Below, in pieces: positions 33,984 to 44,167 of a stretch of DNA of 64,000 bases (position 1 is its first letter; each line of letters begins with the position of its first letter). A program made the translations under genes and the position numbers. Below the pieces are notes generated by a model. The model saw only the letters and a program-made list of their open reading frames with translations, did no database searches and was not told the DNA's origin. The DNA is from Mesorhizobium_K sp040049215 (GTDB lineage Bacteria; Pseudomonadota; Alphaproteobacteria; Rhizobiales; Rhizobiaceae): NCBI RefSeq assembly GCF_040049215.1, contig NZ_JBDZDN010000002.1, positions 682,001-746,000 of the forward strand, read 5' to 3'.

Positions 33984-35137
33984 TACTCGGCCGGTAGGAC
34001 GCCGCGAGGCATGCGCTCGAAGGCGACCGTCTTGCGCTTCTCCGGCCGGCGGCGCGTCAATGCCAGCACCATGCCCATGGAGATGGCGATGGCGATCAGC
34101 GAGGAGCCGCCATAGGAGATGAAGGGCAGCGTCATGCCCTTGGCCGGCATCAGTTGCAGGTTGACGCCCATGTTGATGACCGACTGGAAGCCGAAGACGA
34201 CGACCAGCCCGGCGACAGCGAAGCGCGTGAAGTCGTCCTCCTCCTTCAGCGCCGTGGCAAGGCCGCGCAGCACGATGAAGGCGAAGATCGCCATGATGAG
34301 CAGGCAGAGCACGATGCCGAATTCCTCGCCGGCGACCGAGAAGACGAAGTCGGCATGGCTGTCGGGAATGAGGCGCTTGATGGTGCCCTCGCCCGGACCG
34401 ACCCCGAACCAGCCGCCCTGGATGACCGCGTCGCGGCCCATGTCGACCTGGAACGTGTCGCCCTCGCCGGTGAGGAAGCGGTCGATGCGGCCGGCGACAT
34501 GCGGGAAGGCAGTGTAAGCGCCGACGGCGCCGGCAGCACCCAAACCGCCGATGACGACGATCCAGAGCCACGGCATGCCGGCCATGAAGAACATGACGCC
34601 CCATGTACCGAGGATAAGGATCGTCTGGCCGAGATCGGGCTGCGCAACCAGAAGCGCAACGACCGCGCCGAGCAGGATCATGGCGAAGAGGTTGCCGGGG
34701 ATATCGGGCTGGCGCTTGTGCTCGGCGAAGAGCCAGGCGCACATGACCACAAAGGCGGGCTTGAGGAACTCGGACGGCTGGATGGATACGCCGAAGAGCG
34801 AGAGCCAGCGATGCGCGCCTTTCACCTCGACCCCGACGAAGAGCACGGCGACCATCAGAACCAGCATCATGCCCAAGAGGAAGAGCGAGAAGCGCCGGAT
34901 CTGGCGGGCGGTCATGAAGGAGACGGTGATGAGCGCGATCAGCGCCGGCACCATGTAGACGATCTGGCGCGTCGCGAAATGGAAGCTGTCGAGGCCGATG
35001 CGCTCGGCCACCGCCGGGCTCGCCGCAAAGGAGAGCACGATGCCGAGCCCCATCAGGGACAGGAAGGCGGCAAGGAACCAGCGGTCGACGGTCCACCACC
35101 AATTGGCGACCGGGCTTGTGTCGAGACGGCTCAACAT
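33983..35137 (-). CDS. ftsW: Peptidoglycan polymerase FtsW (SEDS family)
   Basis: A 384-aa SEDS-family septal glycosyltransferase with about ten TM segments. Characteristic pieces are GAHRWLSLFGVSIQPSE, AQPDLGQT, GRIDRFLTGEGDTFQVD and LPFISYGGSSLI. The ATG at 35137 overlaps the murD stop (TGATG). It works with FtsI encoded upstream. Confidence 0.95.
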   Translation of the reverse strand: MLSRLDTSPVANWWWTVDRWFLAAFLSLMGLGIVLSFAASPAVAERIGLDSFHFATRQIVYMVPALIALITVSFMTARQIRRFSLFLLGMMLVLMVAVLFVGVEVKGAHRWLSLFGVSIQPSEFLKPAFVVMCAWLFAEHKRQPDIPGNLFAMILLGAVVALLVAQPDLGQTILILGTWGVMFFMAGMPWLWIVVIGGLGAAGAVGAYTAFPHVAGRIDRFLTGEGDTFQVDMGRDAVIQGGWFGVGPGEGTIKRLIPDSHADFVFSVAGEEFGIVLCLLIMAIFAFIVLRGLATALKEEDDFTRFAVAGLVVVFGFQSVINMGVNLQLMPAKGMTLPFISYGGSSLIAIAISMGMVLALTRRRPEKRKTVAFERMPRGVLPAE

Positions 35138-36537
35138 CAGTTTATCCCTCCGATGGGCTTGATCCCCTCGATAGCATTCACGGCTTGCCTGAAGGCTTCG
35201 CCCCTTACCTCGAAGTTCTTGAACTGGTCGAAGCTCGCGCAGGCGGGCGACAACAGCACGACCGCCTCGCCCGTCGTATCGAGCGCAGCGTCCTTGGCCG
35301 CATGCGCGACGGCGGCGTCGAGCGTGCCCGATATCTCGTAGGGCACGGTCTCTCCGAGCGTCGCCGAAAAGGCGGGCGCGGCTTCCCCGATCAGATAAGC
35401 CTTGGCGATGCGCGGGAAGTATCCACGCAGGGATTCGATGCCGCCCTCCTTGGGCAGGCCGCCTGATATCCAGTAGATGCGCGGGAAGGAGGAGAGCGCG
35501 GGCGCGGCCGCATCCGCATTGGTCGCCTTGGAATCGTTGACGAAGAGGACATGATCCTTCTTGCCGACCTGCTCCATGCGGTGGGCGAGGCCTGGGAAGC
35601 TCTCGAGCCCCGACTGGATCTCGCCGAGATCGAGCCCGACCTTGAGGCAGGCGGCGACGGCGGCGAGTGCGTTCTGCGCGTTGTGCTGGCCGCGCAGCGA
35701 ACCTATGCCCTCCAGGAAACCGACACGCACGTAGCGACCGTGCTCCGCTTCCATGAGATCGGTGCCGTCGGCGAAGAAGCCGTCGGTCAGCGGCAGCCGC
35801 TTGGAGATGCGGATGACGTGCTTGCCGACGCGCTCGAGCCGGTCGGCGATCTGCACGCAGTAGCTGTCGTCGACGCCGATGATGGCCGTCTCGCTTCCGG
35901 CGACCAGCCGCTCCTTGATCGAGGCATAGTGCTGCATGGTGCCGTGACGGTCGAGATGATCGGGCGTCAGGTTGAGCAGGATGCCGGCCGTCGGGTTGAT
36001 CGAGGGCGCGAGGTCGACCTGGTAGGAGGAGCATTCGACCACGTAAAAACGGTCAGGCTTCAGCGGGTCGAGGGTCATCACCGCGCGCCCGATATTGCCG
36101 CCCATCTGCGCGTCACGGCCGGCGGCTTTCAGGATATGCGCGGTCAGCGCGGTCGTGGTCGACTTGCCGTTGGTGCCGGTGATGGCGATGAAGGGCGCAT
36201 CCGGCGCCTTCAGCGCGCGTTCGCGTCCGAACAGCTCGATATCGCCGATGATCTCGACCCCTGCGCCGCGCGCAAGCTCGACGGTCCAATGCGGCTTCGG
36301 ATGAGTGAGCGGCACGCCGGGCGACAGCACGAACGAGGCGAAACCCTGCCAGTCGGCGGGGCGAAGATCGCCGGTCGGAATGCCCTCGCCCGCCGCCTTG
36401 GCCACGCTGTCGGGATTGTCGTCCCACGCCAGCACTTCGGCGCCGCCTTCCTTGAGCGCGAGCGCCGTCGCGATCCCCGAACCGCCAAGGCCGAAGAGGG
36501 CGACGCGCTTTCCGCTAAAGGAACGGGCTGGGATCAT
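35137..36537 (-). CDS. murD: UDP-N-acetylmuramoylalanine--D-glutamate ligase
   Basis: A 466-aa Mur ligase. N-terminal domain starts GKRVALFGLGGSGIATA, with ATP loop AITGTNGKSTTTAL (about 118-131), NLTPDHLDRHGTM and the C-terminal LLSPACASFDQFKNFEVRG. It lies 4 bp after mraY and overlaps ftsW. Confidence 0.96.
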   Translation of the reverse strand: MIPARSFSGKRVALFGLGGSGIATALALKEGGAEVLAWDDNPDSVAKAAGEGIPTGDLRPADWQGFASFVLSPGVPLTHPKPHWTVELARGAGVEIIGDIELFGRERALKAPDAPFIAITGTNGKSTTTALTAHILKAAGRDAQMGGNIGRAVMTLDPLKPDRFYVVECSSYQVDLAPSINPTAGILLNLTPDHLDRHGTMQHYASIKERLVAGSETAIIGVDDSYCVQIADRLERVGKHVIRISKRLPLTDGFFADGTDLMEAEHGRYVRVGFLEGIGSLRGQHNAQNALAAVAACLKVGLDLGEIQSGLESFPGLAHRMEQVGKKDHVLFVNDSKATNADAAAPALSSFPRIYWISGGLPKEGGIESLRGYFPRIAKAYLIGEAAPAFSATLGETVPYEISGTLDAAVAHAAKDAALDTTGEAVVLLSPACASFDQFKNFEVRGEAFRQAVNAIEGIKPIGGIN

Positions 36538-36541
36538 ACGG

Positions 36542-37624
36542 TCACCTCAGCTTCAGGCTCGACAGGCCGATGAGCGCCAGGATGACGGCGATGATCCAGA
36601 AACGGATCACCACCTGGCTCTCGGTCCAGCCGAGCTTCTCGAAATGGTGGTGGATGGGGGCCATCAGGAAAACGCGCCGGCCGGTCATCTTGAAGAAACC
36701 GACCTGGATGATGACCGACAGCGCCTCCATGACGAACAGGCCGCCGATGATGGCGAGGACGATCTCGTGCTTGGTTGCGACCGCGATCGTACCGATCAGC
36801 CCGCCCATGGCGAGCGAGCCGGTATCGCCCATGAAGATCGCGGCCGGCGGCGCGTTGAACCAGAGGAAACCGAGGCCGGCGCCGATGACGGCGCCGAGGA
36901 TCACCGCCAGTTCGCCCGTGCCTGGCACGAAATGGATCTGCAGATATTCCGCGAAGACCGCGTTGCCGGAGAGATAGGCGATGACGCCGAAGGAAGCGGC
37001 CGCGATCATGATCGGCACGATGGCGAGGCCGTCCAGACCGTCGGTCAGGTTCACTGCATTGCCCGCGCCCACGATGACGATGCAGGCGAAGGGGATGAAG
37101 AACCAGCCGAGATTGACCAGGAAATCCTTGATGAAGGGGAAAGTCAGAGAGGAGGAGAACGGCTCCTGGCCGTTGCGCATGATGAAATAGGCGGCGATGC
37201 CGGCGATCAGGAACTCGATGGCGAGCCGCGCCTTGCCCGAAAAGCCGAGATGCGACTGCTTGGTGACCTTTAGATAATCGTCATAGAGACCGATCATGCC
37301 GAAGCCGAGCGCGACCAGCAGCACCACCCAGACATAGACGCTGGAAATATTGGCCCAGAGCAGGGATGACACCACGATGCCGGACAGCACCATCAACCCG
37401 CCCATCGTCGGAGTGCCGGCCTTCTTGAAGTGCGTCTGCGGGCCGTCGGCGCGGATCGGCTGGCCCTTGCCTTGCCGGACCCTCAGCGAGGCGATGATGG
37501 TGGGGCCGAAGATGAAAACGATCAGAGCCGAAGTGATCAGCGCGCCGCCGGTCCGGAAGGTGATGTAGCGGAAGACGTTGAAGACCGAGACTTCGTCCGC
37601 GAATTCGACAAGCAGGGTTAGCAT
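36542..37624 (-). CDS. mraY: Phospho-N-acetylmuramoyl-pentapeptide transferase MraY
   Basis: A 360-aa integral membrane enzyme that makes lipid I from UDP-MurNAc-pentapeptide and undecaprenyl phosphate. About ten TM helices. The catalytic aspartates are visible in GLYDDYLKV, NAVNLTDGLDGLA and FMGDTGSLAMGG, with the HHHFE loop near the end. Confidence 0.97.
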   Translation of the reverse strand: MLTLLVEFADEVSVFNVFRYITFRTGGALITSALIVFIFGPTIIASLRVRQGKGQPIRADGPQTHFKKAGTPTMGGLMVLSGIVVSSLLWANISSVYVWVVLLVALGFGMIGLYDDYLKVTKQSHLGFSGKARLAIEFLIAGIAAYFIMRNGQEPFSSSLTFPFIKDFLVNLGWFFIPFACIVIVGAGNAVNLTDGLDGLAIVPIMIAAASFGVIAYLSGNAVFAEYLQIHFVPGTGELAVILGAVIGAGLGFLWFNAPPAAIFMGDTGSLAMGGLIGTIAVATKHEIVLAIIGGLFVMEALSVIIQVGFFKMTGRRVFLMAPIHHHFEKLGWTESQVVIRFWIIAVILALIGLSSLKLR

Positions 37625-37646
37625 TCTTCAGTCCCCCCGGACCAGA

Positions 37647-39080
37647 TCAGGACGGCTTGGCGTTGCCGGCGTCGGCCGGAAAGCGGCGGATGAGCGCATC
37701 GACGAGTTTGGAGAAGCCGATGCCTTTAGACGATTTGATCATGACGACGTCGCCGGGACGGACGGTATCCATCAGCACCGGCTTCAAATCCTCGGCGCCG
37801 GCCCTGTACTCCACCTTGAGCCCTTCGGGAAGCGCTTCGGCGAGCGCCTTCATCTCGGGTCCGGCAAGCAGGATGAGGTCCGTCCGCGTCCCCGCGATCA
37901 GGCCCGCCAGCGCGGAATGAAGCTTCTCCGAATGGCTGCCGAGCTCCAGCATGTCGCCCAGCACGGCGATCCGCCGACCCTCGCCCGTGACAGGCGTCGC
38001 GTCGAGCAGCGCCATCGCTGCCTTCATGGAGGCGGGGTTGGCATTGTAGCTTTCGTCGATCAGCGTGATCGGGCCACTCGGATGCCCAAGCAGGTGACGC
38101 TTGCCGCGGCCTGGCTCGGGGCTGAGGCTCTCGAGCGACAGCGCAACCTTGGCGACGTCTGCGCCGACAAGGTGCGCGGCCCCGAGCACGGCGAGGGCAT
38201 TTTGCACCATGTGACGGCCCGGCGCGCCGATGCGGGCGTTGACCTCCTTGCCACCGATGCGCGCGGTGATCAGCGAATGGTCGGGATGGAGCGCGAGATT
38301 GGTCAGCCGGTAGACCGCCTTGGCATGCTCGCCAAATCCAGCGATCCTGTCGACGCTGGCAGCCTTGGCCATTTTGGCAAGCAGCCCCCAACGCTGGTCG
38401 TCGCGGTTAATGAGGGCCGCCCCTCCCGGCTCGACGCCTTCGAATATCTCCGCCTTGGCTGCGGCGATGTCGTCGAGCGTCTTGAAATGGCCGAGATGAG
38501 CCGCCGCGATCAGCGTGACGATGGCGACATGCGGCCTGACCAGCTTCACCAGCGGCCGGATTTCGCCTTCATGGTTCATGCCGATCTCGAAGATCGCGTA
38601 GTCGCAGTCCGACGGCATGCGCGCCAGTGTCAGCGGCACGCCCCAGTGGTTGTTGAACGACGCGGCGGACGCATGAACCTTGCCGACCGTGGAGAGCGCG
38701 TGGCGCAGCGCCTCCTTGGTGCTTGTCTTGCCGGCGGAACCTGTGACCGCGATGATTTTTGCGCCGGAGCGCGCGCGGGCGGCCGCGCCGGCTTTTTCCA
38801 GCGCGGCGAGCACGTCGGGCACGACGATCATCGGCGCGGTAAGCCGGCCGAGCGCCGGCAGCTTGCCCTCGGCGACGATGAGCAGGCCGGCGCCGGCCTT
38901 GACGGCGGCGGTGGCGAAGTCGTGGCCGTCCATGAATTCGCCCTTGATGGCGAAGAAGGCGTCGCCGGGAACGAGGCTGCGCGTGTCGATCGAGATTCCG
39001 GTGACGGCTTTCGGCATCGTGCCGAACGGCCTGCCGTCCATCGCCTCGATCAGCTCGTCGGCGAGCCAGAGCGAACTCAT
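37647..39080 (-). CDS. murF: UDP-N-acetylmuramoyl-tripeptide--D-alanyl-D-alanine ligase
   Basis: A 477-aa Mur ligase that adds D-Ala-D-Ala. ATP loop VTGSAGKTSTKE (about 133-144), FEIGMNHEGEI and DESYNANPASMKAAM are visible. The start overlaps the murE stop by 4 bp. Confidence 0.95.
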   Translation of the reverse strand: MSSLWLADELIEAMDGRPFGTMPKAVTGISIDTRSLVPGDAFFAIKGEFMDGHDFATAAVKAGAGLLIVAEGKLPALGRLTAPMIVVPDVLAALEKAGAAARARSGAKIIAVTGSAGKTSTKEALRHALSTVGKVHASAASFNNHWGVPLTLARMPSDCDYAIFEIGMNHEGEIRPLVKLVRPHVAIVTLIAAAHLGHFKTLDDIAAAKAEIFEGVEPGGAALINRDDQRWGLLAKMAKAASVDRIAGFGEHAKAVYRLTNLALHPDHSLITARIGGKEVNARIGAPGRHMVQNALAVLGAAHLVGADVAKVALSLESLSPEPGRGKRHLLGHPSGPITLIDESYNANPASMKAAMALLDATPVTGEGRRIAVLGDMLELGSHSEKLHSALAGLIAGTRTDLILLAGPEMKALAEALPEGLKVEYRAGAEDLKPVLMDTVRPGDVVMIKSSKGIGFSKLVDALIRRFPADAGNAKPS

Positions 39081-40531
39081 TTGCCGCGCTCCCGGAGCGC
39101 TTCGCGCACTTCCTCGTGGTCGGAGAAATGGAACGTCTCGGCGCCGACCGTCTGGCCTTCCTCATGGCCCTTGCCGGCGACCACGAGCGTGTCGCCGGCA
39201 TGAAGCGCCGCGACCGCTTCGCGGATCGCCTGCCGGCGGTCGCCGATCTCGATCGCGCCGGGCGCGGCATCGAGAATTGCCTTGCGGATGTCCTCGGGGC
39301 GCTCCGAGCGCGGATTGTCGTCGGTGACGATGACGAGGTCGGCTAGCCGGGTCGCGATCTCGCCCATGATCGGACGTTTTCCCCGATCGCGGTCGCCGCC
39401 GCAGCCGAATACGACGACGACGCGGCCCGTGGTGAAGGGCCTGACCGAAGCGAGCACGTTCTCCAGCGCGTCGGGCTTGTGGGCGTAGTCGACATAGACA
39501 GGCGCGCCGGCGGGCGTGGTGCCCACCAGATCGAGGCGTCCGGGCGCGCCCTTGAGATGCTCCAGCGCGGCGAGCGCCTTGGCGACCGGCGTACCGGTGG
39601 CGGCGGCAAGTCCGGCGGCGACCAGTGCGTTGAATATCTGGAAATCGCCGGCGAGCGGCAGGTCGATCTCATAAAATTCGCCGTTGGCGACGATCTCGGC
39701 GCGCTGGCGGAAACGCTCGTGCTCGACGCGCTTCAGGGTGAGGAAATCGCCGTGGCGGCCGACGGTGAGGACGTTGAGGCCGGCGGCTTTCGCGGCGTCG
39801 ATCGCCGGCTTCGACCATGGGTCGTCCGCGAAGATGACGGCCGGCGCGCCCTTCGGCAGCAGCGTGTCGAAGAGGCGCAGCTTGGCGCGAAGATAGTCCT
39901 CGACCGTCGCGTGATAATCCATGTGGTCGCGGCCGAGATTGGTGAAGCCCCCGGCCGAAAGCCTGACGCCGTCCAGCCGCCGCTGGTCGAGGCCGTGGCT
40001 GGAGGCCTCCATAGAGGCGTGGGTGACGCCGGCATCGGCGAGTTCGGTGAGGAGCTTGTGCAGCTCGACCGGATCGGGCGTGGTGAGCGAGCCGTATTCG
40101 TTGCGGCCTGGCGCGACGACGCCGGTGGTGCCGATGCTGGCCGCGGCGTGCCCCCCCTGCTCCCATATCTGGCGGGTGAAGGCAGCGACGGAGGTCTTGC
40201 CGCTCGTGCCGGTTACCGCGACCATGATCTCCGGCTGGCGCGGGAAGATGCGGGCCGCCAGCTTGGCCAGCGCGAGACGCGGATCGTCGACGAGAAGCAG
40301 CGGCGCCGTCTGGGCGCCGAGGCCGGCGCCTTTCGCCGCGACGATCGCGGCGGCGCCGCGTCGGGCCGCGTCGGCCGCGTAGGCCGCGCCGTCGGCCTTG
40401 CTGCCGGCAACGGCCACAAAAACCATGCCGGGCGCGATCCGGCGCGAATCCGAGGACACCCCGGTGACTTCGGCGTCGGCGGAAGCGCCGCCTTCGGCGG
40501 AAAGCAAACCGGCAAGGTCCCTAAGCTTCAT
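39077..40531 (-). CDS. murE: UDP-MurNAc-L-Ala-D-Glu--meso-diaminopimelate ligase
   Basis: A 484-aa Mur ligase. ATP loop AVTGTSGKTSVA (about 108-119), SSHGLDQRRLDG and LGRDHMDYH are present. The DNPRSE motif (TDDNPRSERPEDI) indicates meso-diaminopimelate rather than lysine as substrate. It lies 60 bp after ftsI and overlaps murF. Confidence 0.95.
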   Translation of the reverse strand: MKLRDLAGLLSAEGGASADAEVTGVSSDSRRIAPGMVFVAVAGSKADGAAYAADAARRGAAAIVAAKGAGLGAQTAPLLLVDDPRLALAKLAARIFPRQPEIMVAVTGTSGKTSVAAFTRQIWEQGGHAAASIGTTGVVAPGRNEYGSLTTPDPVELHKLLTELADAGVTHASMEASSHGLDQRRLDGVRLSAGGFTNLGRDHMDYHATVEDYLRAKLRLFDTLLPKGAPAVIFADDPWSKPAIDAAKAAGLNVLTVGRHGDFLTLKRVEHERFRQRAEIVANGEFYEIDLPLAGDFQIFNALVAAGLAAATGTPVAKALAALEHLKGAPGRLDLVGTTPAGAPVYVDYAHKPDALENVLASVRPFTTGRVVVVFGCGGDRDRGKRPIMGEIATRLADLVIVTDDNPRSERPEDIRKAILDAAPGAIEIGDRRQAIREAVAALHAGDTLVVAGKGHEEGQTVGAETFHFSDHEEVREALRERGK

Positions 40532-40591
40532 CGAGTTCCAGTCGCGGTGGTTGGCTGCGGCGCTCCCTCTTGCGCCCGTGAGACGGCAGAA

Positions 40592-42304
40592 TCACTGATA
40601 GGACACGACCGTAGCGCCGCTTTCATGGCCGAATTCCGGCTTCACGCCAAGCAGGGCGCCTGAGCGGCGGATTATGTTGGCCACGATCGGCGCGGCGTTC
40701 AGGCCCGACGTTGCGCCCATTCCCGGCTTTTCCGGCTTGGGTTCGTCGATGATCGACAGCACGATGTATTGCGGGTCGTCCATCGGAAACGCTGCCAGGA
40801 AAGCGTTGAAGCGCACCGTCGACGAATAGCGGCCGTTGACCACCTTTTCGGCGGTACCCGTCTTGCCGCCGACGCGGAAACCGGGGACCTCGGCGCGCTT
40901 GCCGGAGCCTTTCTCGGCGTTCAGCCGATAGAGATACCGCATGTCCGCGCTGGTCTTCTCTTCGACCACCTGTTCGGCGACGGCGCCGGCTTCCGCCTCG
41001 CTGCGCGGCAGGAAAGTCGGCTGGATGAGCTTGCCGCCGTTCATGAGCGCGGCGGCGCCGACCGCCGTCTGAAGCGGTGTCGTCGACATGCCGTGGCCGA
41101 AGGCGATGGTGATGGAGTTCACCTTCTTCCATTCCTTGGGCTCGGTCGGCGTCGCCACCTCGGGCAGTTCGGTGCGCATGCGGGTGAGCAGGCCCATCCG
41201 CTTCAGGAACTCGCGGTGGCCCTCGATGCCGACCATGTCGGCCTCCTTGGCCGAGCCGATGTTCGACGAGTAGATGAACACCTCCGGCAGCGTGAGCACC
41301 CGGCCCTTGCCGTGGAAATCCTTGATGGTGAAACGGCCGATCCGCAGCGGCCGCGAGGCGTCGAATCGGCTTTCGAGGTTGGCAAGACCGGAATCGAGCG
41401 CCATCGCGGTGGTGAAGCTCTTGATGGTCGAGCCCATCTCGTAGGTGCCGGCCGACATGCGGTTCAGCCGGTCCTTCTCATGCGCGTTGTAGGGATTGTT
41501 CGGATCGTAGTCGGGTACAGACACCATCGCCACGACCTCGCCGGTCTTGGCGTTGAGCACGACGGCGCCCGCGGCGATCGCGTGGTAGCGCTCCATGGCC
41601 TGGGTGAGTTCGTCGTGGACGATATGCTGGACGCGCAGGTCGATAGACAGCTTGACCGGATTCAGGTCCTTGGCGATGGCGAGCCCGGATGCCTGGAGGT
41701 CGGCGAGGCCCTGGTCGTCGATGTATTTCTCGAGGCCGGAAATGCCTTGGTTGTCGATGTTGGTCAGGCCGACGATATGCGAGATGGTCGGTCCAGCGGG
41801 ATAGAAGCGGCGCTTCTCGGTGCGGAAGCCGATGCCGGGCAGGCCGAGCTGGATGATCTCGTTCTGCTGCTTGGGCGTCAGCTGGCGTTTCAGCCAGACG
41901 AAGCCCGCGCCGCTCTTCAGCTTGTGGTAGGTCTGCTCGACCTCGATATCGGGCAGAACGGTCGCCAGCTTCTCGATGACTTCATCGGCGTCGACGACGC
42001 GGCGCGGTTCGGCAAACAGCGAGGCGGTCTTGATGTCGGTCGCCAGCACCTCGCCGTTGCGGTCGACGATATCGGGCCGCGAGGCTGTGACGCGGCTCGC
42101 CGGGCCGCCCGAATCCGCCGGATCCTGCATGCCGAAATAGATCAGCCGTCCGGCGATCGTGGCGTAGATGCCGAAGAAGACGGCCATGGTCATGACAACG
42201 CGATTCTTCGCCTTGCCGCCGGTCGCCTTGCGGGCGCCCTCGACGACGATCGACCCGGCGGACGCCGCTGCCTCGATCTTGCGCCTGCGCAGCCAGGAGA
42301 TCAT
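40592..42304 (-). CDS. ftsI: Septal peptidoglycan transpeptidase FtsI (PBP3)
   Basis: A 570-aa class B penicillin-binding protein. A single N-terminal TM helix (about 35-57) is followed by the dimerisation/pedestal domain starting at ASRPDIVDRNGEVLA. The transpeptidase domain shows the three motifs GSTIKS (SxxK, about 291), SSN (YSSNIGSAK) and KTG (GGKTGTAEK, about 480). It overlaps ftsL by 4 bp and is the cognate partner of FtsW. Confidence 0.95.
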   Translation of the reverse strand: MISWLRRRKIEAAASAGSIVVEGARKATGGKAKNRVVMTMAVFFGIYATIAGRLIYFGMQDPADSGGPASRVTASRPDIVDRNGEVLATDIKTASLFAEPRRVVDADEVIEKLATVLPDIEVEQTYHKLKSGAGFVWLKRQLTPKQQNEIIQLGLPGIGFRTEKRRFYPAGPTISHIVGLTNIDNQGISGLEKYIDDQGLADLQASGLAIAKDLNPVKLSIDLRVQHIVHDELTQAMERYHAIAAGAVVLNAKTGEVVAMVSVPDYDPNNPYNAHEKDRLNRMSAGTYEMGSTIKSFTTAMALDSGLANLESRFDASRPLRIGRFTIKDFHGKGRVLTLPEVFIYSSNIGSAKEADMVGIEGHREFLKRMGLLTRMRTELPEVATPTEPKEWKKVNSITIAFGHGMSTTPLQTAVGAAALMNGGKLIQPTFLPRSEAEAGAVAEQVVEEKTSADMRYLYRLNAEKGSGKRAEVPGFRVGGKTGTAEKVVNGRYSSTVRFNAFLAAFPMDDPQYIVLSIIDEPKPEKPGMGATSGLNAAPIVANIIRRSGALLGVKPEFGHESGATVVSYQ

Positions 42305-42690
42305 TGCACGACACCCCCGGTGACGATGCCATCCGTCGCGGGCGGCGCAGCGCCGCTGTCGGCCATGCCTCCCAGATGCTGGCTGGACAGATCCTCGATG
42401 GTGAGCGGCTTCGACGGCAGTTCGTCGAGCCCGACGATCTGGTGTGCCTCCAGCGGCTGCAGGGCGAGCTCGGCCTGATAGGTGTGCGACAGCTTCTGCA
42501 GGCGCGAGGGCTGCGTGAGCAGGCTCCAGTCGGCCTTCAGCAGGTCGATCGTGTCTTCCTCGAAGCGTATCTGCTGCTCGATCTTGCGCAGCGACGCCTG
42601 CCGGTCCTCGGCCTCGTGCTTGGTCTTGTAGGTGAATGCCGCCGCCGCGACCATGACGGCGATGAGCACGATGTCGCTGGTACGAAACAC
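42301..42690 (-). CDS. ftsL: Cell division protein FtsL
   Basis: A 129-aa bitopic protein with a short N-terminus, a TM helix (about 6-20) and a periplasmic coiled coil (about 22-70). Identification rests on this architecture and the position between rsmH and ftsI. It should join FtsB/FtsQ in the divisome. The C-terminal 40 residues are low-complexity. Confidence 0.88.
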   Translation of the reverse strand: MFRTSDIVLIAVMVAAAAFTYKTKHEAEDRQASLRKIEQQIRFEEDTIDLLKADWSLLTQPSRLQKLSHTYQAELALQPLEAHQIVGLDELPSKPLTIEDLSSQHLGGMADSGAAPPATDGIVTGGVVQ

Positions 42691-42695
42691 TGGTA

Positions 42696-43712
42696 CTACC
42701 TCTCAGCCGGAAGCCGGATTTCGGGAAGCCTTGGCAGGCCGAAGATCGAGGGGTCGGCCGCGCGGGCCGGCGCATCGGTTCGCACCGCGGCGCGCAGTTT
42801 CGCCGAACGCGCGCGAGGATTGGCCTCGATCTCGGCTTCGGACGGAGAAACCGCGCCGCCGCGCTTCTCGAAGGTCGCCGCCTTCTCTTGCGTCTCGGGC
42901 AGGAAGCGCGAGCCGGCCGGATTGCTGGAACGATCGGCGATGAAACGCTTGACGATGCGGTCTTCGAGCGAATGGAAGGTCACCACGGCCAGCCGCCCGC
43001 CGGGCTTCAGCACGCGCTCGGCGGCGAACAGCGCCTTGGCCAGTTCGCCGAGTTCGTCGTTGACGAAGATGCGCAGCGCCTGGAACACGCGCGTCGCCGG
43101 ATGGATTTTTTCGCCCGGCTTGCGACCGACATGAGTCTCGATGGCATCGGCGAGGTCGAGCGTGCGCAGGAAAGGACGCGCCTCGCGGCGCTTCTCGATC
43201 ATGCGGGCGATGCGCCCGGCATGGCGTTCCTCGCCGAGCAGGCCGAAGATGCGCGTCAGGTCACCCGACTTGAAGCGGTTGACGACGTCGGCGGCGCTCG
43301 GACCCGATTGCGCCATGCGCATGTCGAGCGGCCCATCGGCGCGGAAGGAAAAGCCGCGTTCGGCTTCGTCGATCTGCATGGAGGAGACGCCGATGTCGAG
43401 GACGACGCCGTCGACTTCGGCGGCGGCCTCGTCGAGATGTGAGAATGCGCTTTGCACAAGGGTGAGACGCCCGCCGGCCTCCTTCTCCAAGGCGCGCCCG
43501 GCCTCGATCGCGCCGGGATCGCGGTCGATCGCCACGACGGAAACGCCAGCCGTAAGCAGCGCCATGGTGTAGCCGCCCGCGCCGAAAGTGCCGTCGACGA
43601 TCGTCTGCCCCTCGGCTGGCTCAAGTGCGGCGATCACCTCGGCAAGGAGAACCGGAATGTGGCGGGCCGGTCCGCCAACCGCGGGGTCGCCCCCGCCGTG
43701 GCCAGCCATCAT
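42696..43712 (-). CDS. rsmH: 16S rRNA m4C1402 methyltransferase RsmH (MraW)
   Basis: A 338-aa SAM-dependent enzyme that N4-methylates C1402 of 16S rRNA. HIPVLLAEVI opens the domain, motif I is VDGTFGAGGYT (about 39-49), and GVSSMQIDEAERGFSFRADGPLDMRM (in part) and VVTFHSLEDRIVK follow. Start ATG at 43712 with GGGGAGAAACCGGA upstream, overlapping the mraZ stop (ATGA). Confidence 0.96.
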   Translation of the reverse strand: MMAGHGGGDPAVGGPARHIPVLLAEVIAALEPAEGQTIVDGTFGAGGYTMALLTAGVSVVAIDRDPGAIEAGRALEKEAGGRLTLVQSAFSHLDEAAAEVDGVVLDIGVSSMQIDEAERGFSFRADGPLDMRMAQSGPSAADVVNRFKSGDLTRIFGLLGEERHAGRIARMIEKRREARPFLRTLDLADAIETHVGRKPGEKIHPATRVFQALRIFVNDELGELAKALFAAERVLKPGGRLAVVTFHSLEDRIVKRFIADRSSNPAGSRFLPETQEKAATFEKRGGAVSPSEAEIEANPRARSAKLRAAVRTDAPARAADPSIFGLPRLPEIRLPAER

Positions 43713-44167
43713 TCCGGTTTCTCCCCAGGCTTCGTCCCCTGCCGAAGCTGCGAAAGTCTCGCCCTCACCTCCGCGCCATAGGCGCTGAGCTTGCTGGGCT
43801 CCCATATCTGGAAAAAATTGCCGCGGCCGACGAAGGCCACCTCCGACGATATGCCCGTATGCTCGCGGATGAAGTCCGTCACCGTGATGCGTCCGTCCTG
43901 GTCGAGCTTGAGGAAGGCGCCGTCGCCATGGACGAAGAAGGACATGTCGTCCGCCGTCTGCAGGAACGGGTCTTCCAGCGCTATCCTCTCTTCGTAGCGG
44001 TCGAGCAGGTCGAGCCCGCCGACGTCCAGCGCCGGCACGTCGAGCTGGCGAATGGCGTAGAGTTCCGAATAGCCGCGTTGCTGCACCACCGCGCGGAAAT
44101 GCGCCGGCACGGATACCCGCCCCTTCGCATCGATCCTGTTCACCGCGCTGGACAGAAACCGGTTCAT
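43709..44167 (-). CDS. mraZ: Transcriptional regulator MraZ
   Basis: A 152-aa protein with two AbrB-like (SpoVT) domains. The DAKGR motif is at 13-17 (NRIDAKGRVSVPAHFR), with the second DxxGR repeat LDQDGRITV near 88. MraZ oligomers bind tandem repeats at the dcw promoter and repress it. Four such repeats lie about 180-215 bp upstream. The ATG at 44167 is used rather than the adjacent GTG. Confidence 0.94.
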   Translation of the reverse strand: MNRFLSSAVNRIDAKGRVSVPAHFRAVVQQRGYSELYAIRQLDVPALDVGGLDLLDRYEERIALEDPFLQTADDMSFFVHGDGAFLKLDQDGRITVTDFIREHTGISSEVAFVGRGNFFQIWEPSKLSAYGAEVRARLSQLRQGTKPGEKPE